Counted from the stretch's first letter, positions 13,217 to 25,922 are shown. The stretch is 64,000 bases of DNA from Azadirachta indica (GCA_022749755.1 CM040452.1:16262350-16326349), one strand, 5' to 3'. The notes: a model not told the origin generated them from the sequence alone. Translations and numbers: made by a program.

Positions 13217-14431
13217 TTAGTAAACAAAAGGAACGAACTTGTGCTTAACTTTACTTGCATACTCCAAGTATCTTTCTCCAAAAGTCTCCACCATCAGAGC
13301 CTCCTCCACTTTTGTCTTCTGTTCATAGTACACCAAACAAATGGCAACAAGAAACAGCAAGCTCAATGGTGCCCGTAGTGCAACACAATAAGTCACAAAG
13401 AGAAGCATCGTTGAGGCATATATAGGATGTCTCACCCACCTATATGGTCCAAACTGCACAACAGCTGTTGGCACTACCACCTTTTCTGAATAATTTGCAA
13501 GATACAATGTTGAGTTGTATTGCATTAGCAACGTCAGCATTATCAAAATCCATACCCCTACATTGCTCCATCCACCAGGAATTCTATGCAACTCTGGCCC
13601 TTCAAAGGCCGCAAGCCAGTGCCCAGCCATGACTCCAACAGAAAACAAAGGGCGATACCACTTAGGCAGGTTTGTATCCCACTTGGGATTGTGTTTACGT
13701 GCATAATAATCACCATACAAACGTTTTCTTACGCTAACATTGAAGAAAAAAAAGTAATGGTACACAAGAAAGAACACAAAAGGCCAACCTTCAAGGTAGC
13801 CATTGAAATGGGCTGGTGGCACTAGTGTTAACCAAGTAAACACTGAGGTAACAATGACAAGTTGCTCAAATATGCTAGCTTCGCCAAGTGAATGCTTTCT
13901 ACAACAATACATACCATACAAAGCAAGAGCTATAGCCACACACCAAGGCCAAAACAACCAAGTCCAGCTAAAATACATCCAGAAGAATGGGTTGAAAACT
14001 AAGTTCATAGTCCATTTTGTAGCTGCAATTGCAATGGATACGATACCAGACAACTTGATGATATCAAAAGGGGTTAATTTTAATAGGGCTGCTTTAATTG
14101 AATCAAAATTGAGGTTTGTGAAGGGTTCTGAAAATGGCTTTTGGGAAGAATCAGGACTTGTGGAGTTGTAAAATGAGCATTTAATAGTAGATAAGAGCGG
14201 CGTTCTTGGTTTTTTAAGAGGAAAAACTGATCTTGTTTTACTTCTGATAGGTTTGGGGTTCTGCTGAGAGTGAAAGTAGCGCTTGGGTAGCTGCTTTTGT
14301 AGGCGTTTGCTGAAATGTCCGAAAGAAACTTTCTGAGTGCCTATTAAAGTAAAACCGACTGGGGTGGTTCTTGAGTGGATAAGAACTGAAGTGGCTTCCA
14401 TTTTTAAGCTAAGCAAGGAGGAGACTTTCAA
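13217..14431 (-). CDS. Predicted plastid ICMT/PEMT-like membrane methyltransferase-fold protein
   Basis: Single-exon frame of 404 aa. Residues 1-85 are rich in Ser, Arg, Lys and Thr with few acidic residues, as in a chloroplast transit peptide (possible processing near STIKC, 81-85). Several hydrophobic segments follow (about 125-140, 150-176, 188-206, 217-231, 290-312, 340-368). The C-terminus carries RHPIY (334-338), a Glu pair (376-377) and FGERYLEY (384-391). This is the cofactor-site pattern of the isoprenylcysteine carboxyl methyltransferase / phospholipid methyltransferase / NnrU-like membrane family. The substrate cannot be told from sequence. A second in-frame Met (residue 11) could be the real start. 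It is divergent from the FtsH gene, with about 1.1 kb between the start codons. Confidence 0.8.
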   Translation of the reverse strand: MKVSSLLSLKMEATSVLIHSRTTPVGFTLIGTQKVSFGHFSKRLQKQLPKRYFHSQQNPKPIRSKTRSVFPLKKPRTPLLSTIKCSFYNSTSPDSSQKPFSEPFTNLNFDSIKAALLKLTPFDIIKLSGIVSIAIAATKWTMNLVFNPFFWMYFSWTWLFWPWCVAIALALYGMYCCRKHSLGEASIFEQLVIVTSVFTWLTLVPPAHFNGYLEGWPFVFFLVYHYFFFFNVSVRKRLYGDYYARKHNPKWDTNLPKWYRPLFSVGVMAGHWLAAFEGPELHRIPGGWSNVGVWILIMLTLLMQYNSTLYLANYSEKVVVPTAVVQFGPYRWVRHPIYASTMLLFVTYCVALRAPLSLLFLVAICLVYYEQKTKVEEALMVETFGERYLEYASKVKHKFVPFVY

Positions 14432-14568
14432 CGGAATGTTTTAAGAATCCCTACCATCATGGGAGAACCAGCGCCGAAGAGAACACAGGTGAGACAATGT
14501 TTTCATATCAGCTATCATCGATTCATGCTATGCTGATTAAGATAAGAGGACGGGCCTAACTCGTAATT

Positions 14569-14712
14569 TGGGCTAAGAAACGCGTCCAACCAACAACTGG
14601 GGCAGCCCAATTCTTAAGAAATTGGCGACCTTTTTCCAATACGCCCTCCTTTGCAGAATGTCCCATTAAGATAAAAGAGTATGGGCTTTACTGCTAACAT
14701 GAATTTAGCCCA
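14569..14712. promoter_or_regulatory. Cluster of site II-like TGGGCT/AGCCCA elements
   Basis: Four copies in 144 bp: TGGGCT at 14569-14574, AGCCCA at 14604-14609, TGGGCT at 14682-14687 and AGCCCA at 14707-14712. They sit upstream of the ICMT-like gene and in the shared upstream region of the FtsH gene. TGGGCY site II elements are bound by TCP factors and are frequent upstream of nuclear genes for organelle and ribosomal proteins (established). Use at this site is inferred. Confidence 0.45.
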
Positions 14713-15542
14713 CCTCAATAATTGAGGATTAATTTTCCAAAGTCTTCACGAGTCTGCTATGTTTGTTATTTATTTATTTTTTAATTTTGATAAGCTTATG
14801 GTGGATTTATTTAGTAAATTATCATGAATTAAACCATCTTTTTACAAAATTACAAGCTACAACCTGTAATCTTTTTATCCCACCTTTGAAGTTGGAGTTT
14901 CTAATTTTTTGTTAGGCGAGTAGACTTCTTTTTCCTCAAAATAAATTCTTCTAAAAAAAAATAATAACTAAAATTTTAAATTAATTTTAATTCAATTGTA
15001 GGGTAGGTTTTGGATCGATAAATGTCAACCATGAAGTCGGAATTTTAATTTTGTTAAATAATTATTTATAAGAATAATTAGTATTTTATAAGATAAAAAG
15101 GCAAGGGAAGGCCCTCTTAGCGGCCACGATGAAAGATAGATAAGCCTTTGTACGTGTATATTTTCAGTTCTCACATCGAGAGCATTAGTTTACAACGAAC
15201 CTTGCAACCAATCACCGCCTTATTGTTAACTCCAAAACCACTAAACCGGCGTAGGTAAAATCTTTCCCGGTTTCTTAACTATCCACTGGACAAAGTCCTA
15301 GACCACGGCTTATCTTATGTCTTGTTTGGCAAGTTATCATAATACTAAATGATACATAACATAAAATAAAGAGACAAATATCTCTCCTCCAAACAGTACC
15401 TATTTATCATTGTCGTCATCTGCCTTCTTCCCGGTTGAGAGAAAACTTCCGTGCGGACTCTTTGAACCCAACATTAGAGACAAAGCCCTATTACCAGTCT
15501 TATTTTTGAAGTTATTCTCGTTCTGTTTGGGAAATTTTAATA
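14713..15542. other. Remainder of divergent intergenic region
   Basis: AT-rich DNA between the ICMT-like and FtsH start codons with no reading frame of note. The FtsH 5' UTR probably lies within the last 150 bp. Confidence 0.4.
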
Positions 15543-18500
15543 ATGATGTTCTCCAAGCTCGGGCGTGGACTCACGCGATCTTCTCGCTCTAATGTAAGCA
15601 TCATTATTTTCTATTTTTGCTTGTAAATATATTTTCATTTGTTTTTGTGTTCTCTTTTTAATTTTGATCCTGTTTTTGTTTTTGAGTTGGTAGAGTTGGT
15701 TGTACGATGGTCGTGGTGGAGTGAGATCGGCGATTGTGGGCGGAGGGGTTCCGCGGTTGCAACGCGTTACAGATGGAGTTGATGGAAGATTAGGGGTGTT
15801 GAGAGGATATTTAGCTGGAATAGGAGCTCAGAAGGAGTCGTATTTGTCCGATTTGAATTATGTTCTTGCAAACCCTAGACTTCACCGGCTTTTCTCCAGT
15901 GAAACACCAAAGAATAAGAAAAGTAGGAATTCATTAATTGTTATTATTTACAGCTTGGCGCTGTTTAAGTAGAAAATGGAAGTGATTTATAGACTTTAAG
16001 TCCGCAAATGTGAGCATTTTGTGTTTTATTCTGGAAGTAAGAAAAGTAATTTTGTCGATATTGATTTTGCAGAGCTAAGAATTATTTGTTTAGCAATTAG
16101 GAAGTAGTTTAATTTTGAAAGAAAAATGTGAGAAATTTCTGTTTCTGGATAGTTGCATTCTGAGCAAAATCTGAGCAGTTATTGGTTATCAAAGACTAAA
16201 AGTGATAATGCAAGCTAAATAAATGGTTATGAGATTTTTAGGGTTAACCGTTGTCTGGTTATTCTGAGAACATAAGGAACCAATTTTAAATGAATTTTGA
16301 AAACGAGAACTCTGTGTGTGTTGAATTTGTTGTTCAGGTGTTAGCTGTCAGATGTAGTCTTTAAGAAATCAAATGACACTGTTTTTAATTTTTTTCATGA
16401 AATAAAAGTACTTTGAGATTCTTTATAGTAGTCAATTTTGTAGGTTCTGGACACTTTTATGTTGTGATTATATTTTTAAACATTTGTTTCTTGGTTTTTA
16501 TGCATTCTTTCAATTGATTTTCAGATTATGAGAATTTCTACCCAAAGGAGAAAAAGGAAATACCAAAAGGAGATGAGCAGAAATCTGAGTCCAAAGGTGA
16601 CTGCGATTAAGTTGTCAACTTTTTCTAATTGCTCTCTATATGTTTTTCATAGTTCAAGTGGAAATAACAAAATTAAGAAAATAAGATTTGCATTCTTTTT
16701 ACAGAGAATGGTTATAATTCTATGCGCTTCTTAACAGCTAGAGGATGTGATTAGATTTTACATGCTGCTAGAAAAAAATTTGCTTGTGAGCTAAAAGTGA
16801 CTAGCTTTAGAAATTATTGGGCATGTAATATATCTGGAATTTGGAAAAGGGTATTGTTGTGTGTGTCTTAATTTGTTACTGCCTAAATGTCAGCTTTGGG
16901 CTTAGTGGGTTGAAATGAGAGAGTGGGTGGTGTGGTTGTGGTTGCTTTGACCTCTGAGCTAGACTATTGTGGGTTTTACAATTGAAGGTGCGTCATCATT
17001 TATTTTGTAGCTAATTTATATAAGATTGTTTGCCATGCATGAATTCATTGTCAATATTTTTATGAAATTTTGGTTCAGGTAGGCATAGACAATTTAAAGT
17101 GGCAAAGTCAAGCTACCATCCTATATAAAAATTATGATGTGAAGTGTCTGGTGTTAGTAATATGTTGTCTAGTCCCAAGCTTATTACACTACGTGCTGTT
17201 AAATGTAACATTTCTAGGAAGAATAATGGTTTATCTTTGGTCTTCTTTGATGTAACTAAGTCACTCTGTAAGCAATTAAATTCTTCTCCCTTTTAAGGCA
17301 TTTTTCAGGCATATTCTCTTAATGATGACATAATGTAATACCTTTTGTTTTACTGATTTTGTTTATAATTTCAGAAGATTCAAATACAGATGATCACGGC
17401 AATTTCCAGGAAACTTTCATGAAGCAGTTTCAAAATTTAATCACCCCCTTACTAGTGATTGCGCTTTTTCTTTCTTCCTTTTCATTTGGGCCTCGTGAGC
17501 AGCAACAGGTAAGCACATTGTGGAATATACTTTCTGGAAATTTTGTGCTTTCTTTGGATTTCATCTTCTAAGTTGATAAATTAACATAATTTTGGATGTA
17601 TATGCAAGTAAGCTTCCTTGAATTGGTTATAAAAATATAAATAATGGCAGAATGTTGTGTTATGTTTTGAACAATAAAAGCAGGATAAGAGCCCTTCTCT
17701 AATTTTCTTTCTTCATTTTCTTCAATATGTTCAGCTAATCAGTGAAGATTGCTATATGCTTTTCTCTTAATATTAAGTTCAGTATTTATGATATAAATTT
17801 GACGAGTATTTTTAATAGAACTCTCTGCTTATTTGCTCTAAATTTTGTTCTTCACAGATTAGTTTTCAAGAGTTCAAAAACAAAGTTCTCGAACCTGGTT
17901 TAGTGGACCATATTGTTGTTTCTAATAAATCAGTTGCAAAGGTGTTTGTCAGAAGCTCACCACGCAATCAAACAAGTGAGGATGATTTCCAAGGTAACAT
18001 TAATAGTGCCCCTGCAAAAGGACATGGGGGTCAATATAGATACTACTTCAATATTGGCAGTGTTGAATCTTTTGAGGAGAAATTGGAGGAAGCCCAAGAA
18101 GCACTAGGGACAGACCCTCATGATTATGTTCCTGTTACATATGTCTCTGAAATGGTTTGGTACCAAGAACTAATGAGGTTTGCTCCAACATTGTTGCTTT
18201 TGGGAACCCTAATGTACATGGGGCGGAGAATGCAAGGTGGATTAGGTGTTGGTGGTGGTGGTGGTGGTGGGAGGGGTGCCCGTGGAATTTTTAATATTGG
18301 AAAAGCCCATGTAACAAAATTTGATAAAAATGCCAAGAATAAGGTTAGTTTTCTCTTTCCTCAATTGCAGTAGCCTTTATTTTTGCTGCATCAAATATTT
18401 TACAGAATTTTGTCTTACATTTCTTACCAGTAATTCTACACTATTCTTGTACTGTTTCAAGAAAGATATTCAAGGTTCATATTATACTTTTTCACTAATT

Positions 18501-18544
18501 ATAAATTGGGGTCACACTAGGTCTTTTTCAAAGATGTTGCTGGC

Positions 18545-18579
<35 letters not shown>

Positions 18580-19607
18580 GCACTTTCTCAGGAACCCCAA
18601 GAAGTATGAGGAACTTGGAGCAAAAATTCCGAAAGGTGCTCTTTTGGTTGGCCCACCAGGCACTGGAAAAACCCTTCTAGCAAAAGCAACTGCAGGGGAG
18701 TCTGGTGTGCCTTTCCTGTCTATATCTGGTTCAGATTTCATGGAGATGTTTGTTGGTGTTGGACCATCTAGGGTGAGAAATTTGTTTCAGGAAGCAAGAC
18801 AATGTGCACCTAGTATAATCTTCATTGATGAGATAGATGCAATTGGTCGTGCAAGGGGCCGTGGAGGCTTCTCAGGTGCCAATGATGAGCGTGAAAGCAC
18901 CCTTAATCAACTGCTGGTAGAAATGGATGGCTTTGGAACTACTTCTGGAGTTGTTGTGATTGCTGGAACTAATAGGCCTGATATTTTAGACAAGGCTCTA
19001 TTGAGGCCTGGTCGATTTGATCGCCAAATTACCATTGATAAACCTGATATTAAGGGTCGCGACCAGATATTCCAAATTTATTTGAAAAAGATCAAACTGG
19101 ATCATGAGCCATCATATTACTCCCAGAGGCTTGCCGCACTCACTCCTGGATTTGCTGGAGCAGACATTGCAAACGTCTGTAATGAAGCTGCTTTGATTGC
19201 TGCCAGGGGTGAAAGTGCACAGGTCACAATGGAACATTTTGAGGCTGCTATAGATAGGGTCATTGGTGGTCTGGAAAAGAAGAATAAGGTAACCGGTCTT
19301 AGTTTTTTGTGGCATTAAATTATAATAGAACTTACAATAAGCTACATTATTTTCTCTGTTATTCTGTCTATTTCAGTTTTCTTTGTTCCTAGTAGTTAAT
19401 GTGAGAAATTACTAATGTACGTGTTGTAGACAGGTCATCAGCAAGTTGGAGCGCCGGACTGTTGCTTACCATGAATCAGGCCATGCTGTTGCTGGATGGT
19501 TCCTGGAACATGCGGAACCTTTGTTAAAAGTGACAATTGTTCCTCGTGGTACAGCAGCACTTGGATTTGCCCAGTATGTTCCTAATGAGAACCTTCTTCT
19601 GACTAAG

Positions 19608-19642
<35 letters not shown>

Positions 19643-20248
19643 TGGTCGAGCATCTGAACAGGTAGCTTTGGACTTCCTTGCACTTTATAGCTTTTTGATA
19701 CGATGAATAGTAAAATATTTGAAAATTGAGATTGTAATGCATGTGTGAAATGTTTCCTCGTTTTTCTCATGCAGGTTTTGTTGGGCAAAATCTCGACAGG
19801 AGCTCAAAATGACTTGGAGAAGGTGACAAAGATGACATATGCACAAGTTGCTGTGTATGGATTTAGTGAAAAGGTGGGTCTGCTCTCATTCCCGCAAAGA
19901 GATGACACATTTGAGATGAGCAAGCCCTACAGCAGCAAGACGGGGGCAATCATAGACAGTGAAGTGCGAGAATGGGTGGGCAAGGCATATGATCGCACTG
20001 TCCAACTCATAGAGGAACACAAAGAGCAAGTAGCTCAAATTGCTGAGTTATTGCTTGAAAAGGAAGTTCTCCACCAAGAAGATCTGCTTCGAGTTCTGGG
20101 TGAGAGGCCATTTAAATCCAGTGAGCTCACGAATTATGATAGATTTAAACAAGGTTTCCAAGAGGAAGAGAAGAGTACGCAGGTCCCATTGAATGGAACG
20201 GTGGATGATGGATCTTCCCCACTAGAACCTCAGGTTGCCCCTGCATGA
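15543..20248 (+). CDS. FTSH3: Mitochondrial m-AAA metalloprotease, FtsH3/FtsH10 type
   Basis: ATP-driven zinc protease of the inner mitochondrial membrane, active site facing the matrix, that removes damaged membrane proteins and helps respiratory-complex assembly (family knowledge). Exons: 15543-15593, 15694-15922, 16525-16596, 17375-17508, 17858-18343, 18521-19288, 19434-19661, 19775-20248; 813 aa, the usual length for plant FtsH3/10. Seen: an Arg/Ser-rich N-terminal presequence ([15 protein letters not shown]); two membrane segments (about 139-155 and 270-286); a Gly-rich stretch after the second; Walker A GPPGTGKT (368-375); pore loop MFVGVG (400-405); Walker B IIFIDE (423-428); arginine-finger region RPGRFDR; zinc site HESGH (593-597); third-ligand region QNDLEK. 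Two adjacent ATGs (15543, 15546) are both in frame. The symbol is by family and recalled synteny; FtsH10 is the alternative. Confidence 0.95.
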
Positions 20249-22090
20249 AAAAAAAAGAAAGAAAAATAATGGGGTATGTTTGTATCATACATGAGATGAT
20301 TTTTTTTACCCTCTTTGAAGAATGAGTACCCTGTAATTTCTATTGATGATCATAGTGTTATTTTTTCCTAACATCTTTTTGACAAATAAAGTTTCAATTA
20401 TGTTAGTTGTTCCAGTTTACCGGAGTCTATAGATTGTTCTTTTGACGTTCAATATTCAAGCCATCTAGGTTTGGGCATTTGGCAGACAAAAACAAATGTT
20501 AGCTGGACCTTTGGAATCGTTCTAAAGGGGAGTGGCACAAATATTCCTATTTCTATGTTAAGAAGTAAATTCATTCAGATTTATTTTAATTTGGAATGAT
20601 AATAATGGCGCCCGGCATTTTGGTATTCCAGAAATGCATTCCTAGCCGCGGCTGATTTCTTTTTCGGAAGAAAAACTGTGCTTACAAATCCTTTGCTCTA
20701 AATATTGTAAACCTCTAATATCTGACAAGGCTACGCATCATCCAATCTCAACTAATTTTAACTAATTAAACTCTCTTCCTTTACACGGTAACGATGATAC
20801 AATTACCCATTAAATTAATTATGTGACGTGAAAGTTGGTCATATTTTGATTGAACCCCTTAAATTAAATTAATTATGGGATGTACAAACAATTTCTTCTT
20901 TCTTTTTTTTTTTTTTAATTCTTTTTTCCCCTTTTAATATACAAACAGAAACATGTGAGCCTAAACAATGAACGCGTTATATGATTATTCCTACCATTAC
21001 CTGGTCAATCATTCACGTTGAATTACAATTTAATTAATTAGTATACACAGTGTCTGTTTAGGTGAGAAGTGATTTTTGCATGAAACTTTATTAAAATACC
21101 ATAACCTACCGCAAGTGAGATTTTAGTTAATATTATATTTGAGTTAGTGGGGCAAAATAGAACCTAATTGGGTTTAAAAAAAAAAATGAGTACATCTTCT
21201 AAAAATACATTGATACATTAATATATGTTTTGATGTGATGTATAAGGTATAATTAAATTATTATCTTTTTTTGAAAACGCATTATTAAGGACACAAGCTA
21301 CATAGTCACGTGTATATGATTATTCTTTTGAATGAAACATTTATTTGTCCTTCAATTATTGTGAAAGGAATATGATCCTTATGCGAACCTCCTACATGCT
21401 GACAACAGGAAACAATGACTCTTCTGAAAATAATTAAAGACTCCTAAAAATATTTCATAAAATTGTTATAGTTTCTATTTGATGAAGTCTGCCCTGCCCT
21501 TGAGTCCTTTAATTAATTGACATGGGAGGTCGAAAAGATTAGGCCATTCACACAGGAGAGAACTTTTTATGAGTTTCCTCTCTCCTTCCATGTCAATTTT
21601 TGAAGAGCTTAGCTTGCGTATTTAAGTACATCTTCTCCTGCATCTTCGCTATCTCAGCTCCTTGTTCTCATCCCTCCGTTGCTTCAAATCTCTGCGTTTT
21701 TGGTTTCATTACGTTAACTTTGATTATCACCTTACGATTTTTGAGGTCGGGGAATGTACGTATATTTTGGGTTATGATCATGCTCCCTCAATTTTCTTGT
21801 ACAGGGACTGGCTTCATGTTTCCCTCGTTTATAACAATTTAACTAAGATTTGTTATAATTCACACAAATTTCATTCTTGTTCCCATAAAATAACAAGCAG
21901 AATGTTAGGTTATGGATACCAATTAATATATCAGCAATTTTTTTCCTTTTATATTCCTTTTAATCTCCCCTCATACGCAAATGTCGTGTTACATTCTGAA
22001 AGCTTCAATATTAATTGTCTATGTAAGCTGATGACTGTAATTTTATGTGTATTCCTAATCCTTTTCCTTTTCCAATTTCTAGTTTTTCAG
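20249..22090. other. FtsH 3' flank and upstream region of first HAD gene
   Basis: The polyadenylation signal AATAAA of the FtsH gene lies at 20385-20390, 137 bp past the stop codon. From 20.4 to 21.5 kb the DNA is AT-rich with no gene. A CT-rich stretch at 21580-21690 probably contains the transcription start of the HAD gene. A 5'-UTR intron would end at the TTTTTCAG acceptor (22083-22090), six bases before the ATG. Open frames between 21600 and 22186 read through this intron and are not taken as genes. Confidence 0.5.
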
Positions 22091-22096
22091 CTCAAA

Positions 22097-23572
22097 ATGG
22101 CATATGAAAATCAGTACCAACTTGCATCCATGATAAGATTTGAGTGTCTTCTATTCGGTAAGGCATTGGTATATTTTGTTTCTTGATTTCCTTGGCAAGA
22201 ACTAGACTGTCTCTGGTACATTTTATACTAACTGGGAATTATATTGGTTCTCAGACGTCGACGACACACTTTATCCTCTGAGTTCTGGCTTATCCAAGCA
22301 ATGCTCCAAGAATATCGAAAGTATTGTACCCGTAATTGGGTTATTCTCTAACTTCATGTTGTTTCACTCCTTTTTCCCTTTTACTTGGTTAAATATATAA
22401 TAAATCTGTGAATTCCGTTGTTTTTAGAGTATATGGTTCAAAAGCTTGGCATAGAGGAAAGCAGAGTTCCTGAAATAAATCGGGTACTGTACAAAAGCTA
22501 CGGAACATCAATGGCCGGTCTCAAGGTACTCTTGTTGATTTTATCCGAGTAATGTAAACAGTTGCGTATACAGACTGATATGAAACATTGTTAATTTTGC
22601 TGTCCTTTTACAGGCTATTGGCTATGACTTTGACAATGATGACTATCACAGTTTTGTTCATGGGAGAATACCCTATGAGAACCTGAAACCTGATCCCGTT
22701 CTGAGAAATCTTTTACTTAGCCTGCCTATCCGTAAAGTTGTAAGTTTCTTCGCATGAATCTCATGGACAAGAGGTGAGTTTACCAGCTTACTGAAAACAA
22801 ACTTACGATGATTGCTGGATTCCTGTGTTACAGATTTTCTCAAACGCGGATAAGGTCCATGTTGATAAAGTTCTTCGCAAGCTTGGATTGGAGGATTGCT
22901 TTGATGGGATTGTAAATTTTGAGTCTCTAAATCCGACTAATGAAACCTGTAGTTTTGATGATAGGAGCGGCTTGGTCAGCCCTGCAATTCTTGACGAGAC
23001 CATTAATGATTGTTCAGTTCTTCCAAAAAGTCCAATTCTTTGCAAACCAATTGAAAATGCATTTGAACAAGCTTTCAAGATAGCCAACATCAACCCTCAA
23101 AAAACAGTAAGACGATCAAAGGTTTTTCATTCCAATTTGCTTTGAGATTCACGTTATAAAAACAAGTGAGTTACTAAGTAATAACCTTTTCTAGATTTTT
23201 TCAGCTGTTCTTTGATGATAGCGTCCGCAACATACAGTCTGGGAAAAACATGGGCCTCCTCACTGTGTTGGTAAGTTCAGAAATTTTTGACAGATGACGC
23301 AAATATATATATACACATAATCTTGCAGGAGAAATAATGTTGCTAACTCCTGACAAATTCTTTGATTACTACTGATTTTTTTTTTTGGCTGACTTATATA
23401 TGTAATATGGTAACAGGTGGGCACTTCTCGGAGAACAAATGGTGCTGATTACGCATTGGAGAGCATTCACAATATAAGGGAAGCATTTCCAGAGTTATGG
23501 GATGCAGATAAAAAGTCCGAAAGCATCGAGTGCTCAGGGAAGGTTGCAATTGAGACTTCAGTGACAGCCTAA
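22097..23572 (+). CDS. HAD-superfamily hydrolase, pyrimidine-5'-nucleotidase-like (copy 1)
   Basis: Soluble magnesium-dependent phosphatase of HAD subfamily IA, the yeast Sdt1/Phm8-related group that dephosphorylates nucleotides (family knowledge; the plant substrate is not known to me). Exons: 22097-22157, 22255-22320, 22428-22525, 22614-22739, 22834-23106, 23205-23270, 23417-23572; 281 aa. Motif I is DVDDT with the nucleophile Asp, split by intron 1; motif II IFSNAD; motif III Lys in CKP; motif IV FFDDS. All catalytic positions are present. Next to it is a second copy in the same orientation with identical splice points except for one extra intron. AATAAA at 23703-23708 is the likely poly(A) signal. 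A 5'-UTR intron is suggested just before the ATG. Confidence 0.9.
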
Positions 23573-25922
23573 TGCATTGTTAATCCAGTGGGTGAAGAAC
23601 TAAGATGTGTTTATGTGTAGGCTTTTTCAGCCACACCAATCTCTATAGCTTTTTAATTTTTCTTTTGGTTTGTATGGTTGTATCTGTACGTGAAATGAAC
23701 ATAATAAAGTCTGCAATATCTAATACACGGACAAACTGCTTCCTTTTCAAGAAATTAAAATTGTTTTCCTTCTGAGAAACTTGTGATCAAGCACCTCATT
23801 TGCATCCTTAAGTTTATAGTGGGGGTAGACTACCCAAACTAAAATTCAAGAAAAGTAAACAGAAAGTCCAAATTTCTGTATTGTTCGTTAGATAAGTAAC
23901 CAGGATCCAATCTAATAACTACCATCGATCCATTGTATGTCAAAATCATTAAATTAAGAGAGCAACTCCCATCAAGTTTTAGAAGAAGTAGAGGTGACCA
24001 TGACTATTTATTAAAGAGACACAATGGAGTCTATTTAATGGAAAAAACAGGTTTTTACACCAATATTAAACTAGAAAGATAATATCCTGGAGTGGGGCTA
24101 ACATGGGCTGTCTCTCTAATTCATATGCTAGGATAGCCAGACCAGATGTTGAGCCAATTCACTAATGTATAACCCAATAAACTAAGCTGGGAGGCAAATG
24201 TCACTTCAGTCTTCATTCATTAATACTTCTGCAACTCACTGGTAGCTTCTAAGAATTAATGCGCGTACTATTACAATCCTTTTAACTTGTACGTCTTCAA
24301 ACTTTGAACAACTATTCGGTAAAAGAGTTGGTGAGCTCAATTGTGACATCGAAATTTCTCCATTGTCTTATTCATTTTCAACAACTGGTCGGCTCCGCTA
24401 TTTCAAACCAATGTAAAATGGGTCAATCATTTGTATATGTAATACATGTAACAAATTATAACAAAAACATATATAAATATTTTAAAGAGAAGATTGGAGG
24501 CCCGACCCTCAAATGAATCCACGTGAAAGGTTTATCCTTTCCCTCCGTATCTCAATTCATAACGTGTAGATCTGGTTTAATAGCAGCATATTTAAAAAAC
24601 ACGTTAATGCTGAAGACGATGAAGAAGTCCTGTCCATATCCATATACATTATGCATTTTTTCATTTATATTATTTATATCAATACATTCCTTCTGCAACT
24701 CATCTTTCACGCATATCTCACAAAATGTTATTCAATCGATACGGGTATCAAAAGGATGATGTCGCAAGCAAACACGGAATGTATTGAACTGATAACACTT
24801 CTATCCGCACAGTCCACATGGCCATGCAGATTGGTTCTAAATTATATATAATATTATCAGTTCTACCCGCGCATTCCACGTGGCCATAGAGATTGGTTCT
24901 AAATTATATATAATATTATGTTTAAAATGAAAGCAATCTAACACGTCATCGGTGATTCGAATATGCAATTGATATAGAATTTTCATTATTCAAAATAATT
25001 TTCTAATGCGACGACCGTCAGATGTGTGGGGCGGGCAAAGCCAACGCGTACGCTTTGTGGCGAATGGGATGCGACGTGTCAATATTCAAACTCAACTTTA
25101 TATTCGTCATGTGAGGTCAAAAAGTCTTCGCCTCCGACTTTTCACCTAGTTGTGGATTTCAAACCCAATGAAAAATACAGAAGAAGGTATTACCGTTATG
25201 TCCTTTTCTTTCACTCGATGGGCTTGTTTAGGTTTCTATTTTGAACAACGCAACGCTACGTTTCCTTCCCTTTTCTTGTATCTTGCCTCTACTCTCCCCC
25301 CCTCTCTCTCTCACTTTACTTCTGTTTCGCTTTTGTTACAGAACATTGCACATTTCCGATCCGGTAATGTTCTGCGTAGTTATGTGATGGTTATTGAAAT
25401 ATGTTTTCTTAACCTTCTATTTTCGATGGGTTATTCTGGTGTTTTTGATTCTTTGTTCATTTTAGTCACATTTGTTAAATGTCATTGTTTTAGTTATCTG
25501 GTGCTTTGATGGGTGTACATTTGATCCGGTACTTTTTATCTTTTTAGTTTTCAAAGTTTTGTGGATTGGAGAGTTCGTGAATTTATTTTAGTAATAAATG
25601 TTTAGGTTTCTGTTTGTTGGGTGGGGTCCTTGTGGTTCTAGAATATTTATTGATGAATTTTTAGGGCTTGTGGTTGCATTTCATCTTCACAGTCTGCATT
25701 TGTTAAACAATTTTTTAGAAAGGCATTGTAGTTAGCTACGTGATATTGCATTGCCTAAATTTCGATTATTTATTGAATGCTGGAAATCAAATTTTAAGGC
25801 CTCAAATTTTTGTGATATTTCTCTGTTCTATAGGTGCTATTCTTAAGAAATTGTGAGCTTTTGTGCCTGTAGCATTAGTTGTGTGTCTTTACTTTTTGCA
25901 GATTGAGGTCATTTAGTTTAAA
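23573..25922. other. Intergenic between the two HAD copies
   Basis: No gene is recognised. It contains the copy 1 3' UTR, a short tandem duplication at 24796-24919 and, from about 25260, a CT-rich stretch that looks like the core promoter and 5' UTR of copy 2. A 5'-UTR intron ending at the acceptor TTTTTGCAG (about 25893-25901) is likely. Small frames (24304-24851, 25026-25509) have no domain and span presumed untranslated sequence. Confidence 0.45.
24796..24919 (+). repeat. 62-bp tandem duplication
   Basis: Two adjacent copies with a 62-bp period, both containing CATGGCCAT or CGTGGCCAT and then GATTGGTTCTAAATTATATA. They differ by several substitutions in the first half. They lie about 1.0 kb upstream of HAD copy 2. 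Confidence 0.85.

Noticed and set aside
13444..14171. Plus-strand frames opposite the ICMT-like gene
   Set aside because: Shadows of the minus-strand coding frame without any recognisable motif.
15321..15410. Possible small MITE with CTTGTTTGGC and CCAAACAG ends
   Set aside because: The inverted match is too short and no clear target duplication flanks it.
21600..22186. Frames of 80 and 174 codons before HAD copy 1
   Set aside because: The longer one runs through a likely 5'-UTR intron into the HAD exon; a Phe/Leu/Ser-rich translation of AT-rich DNA.
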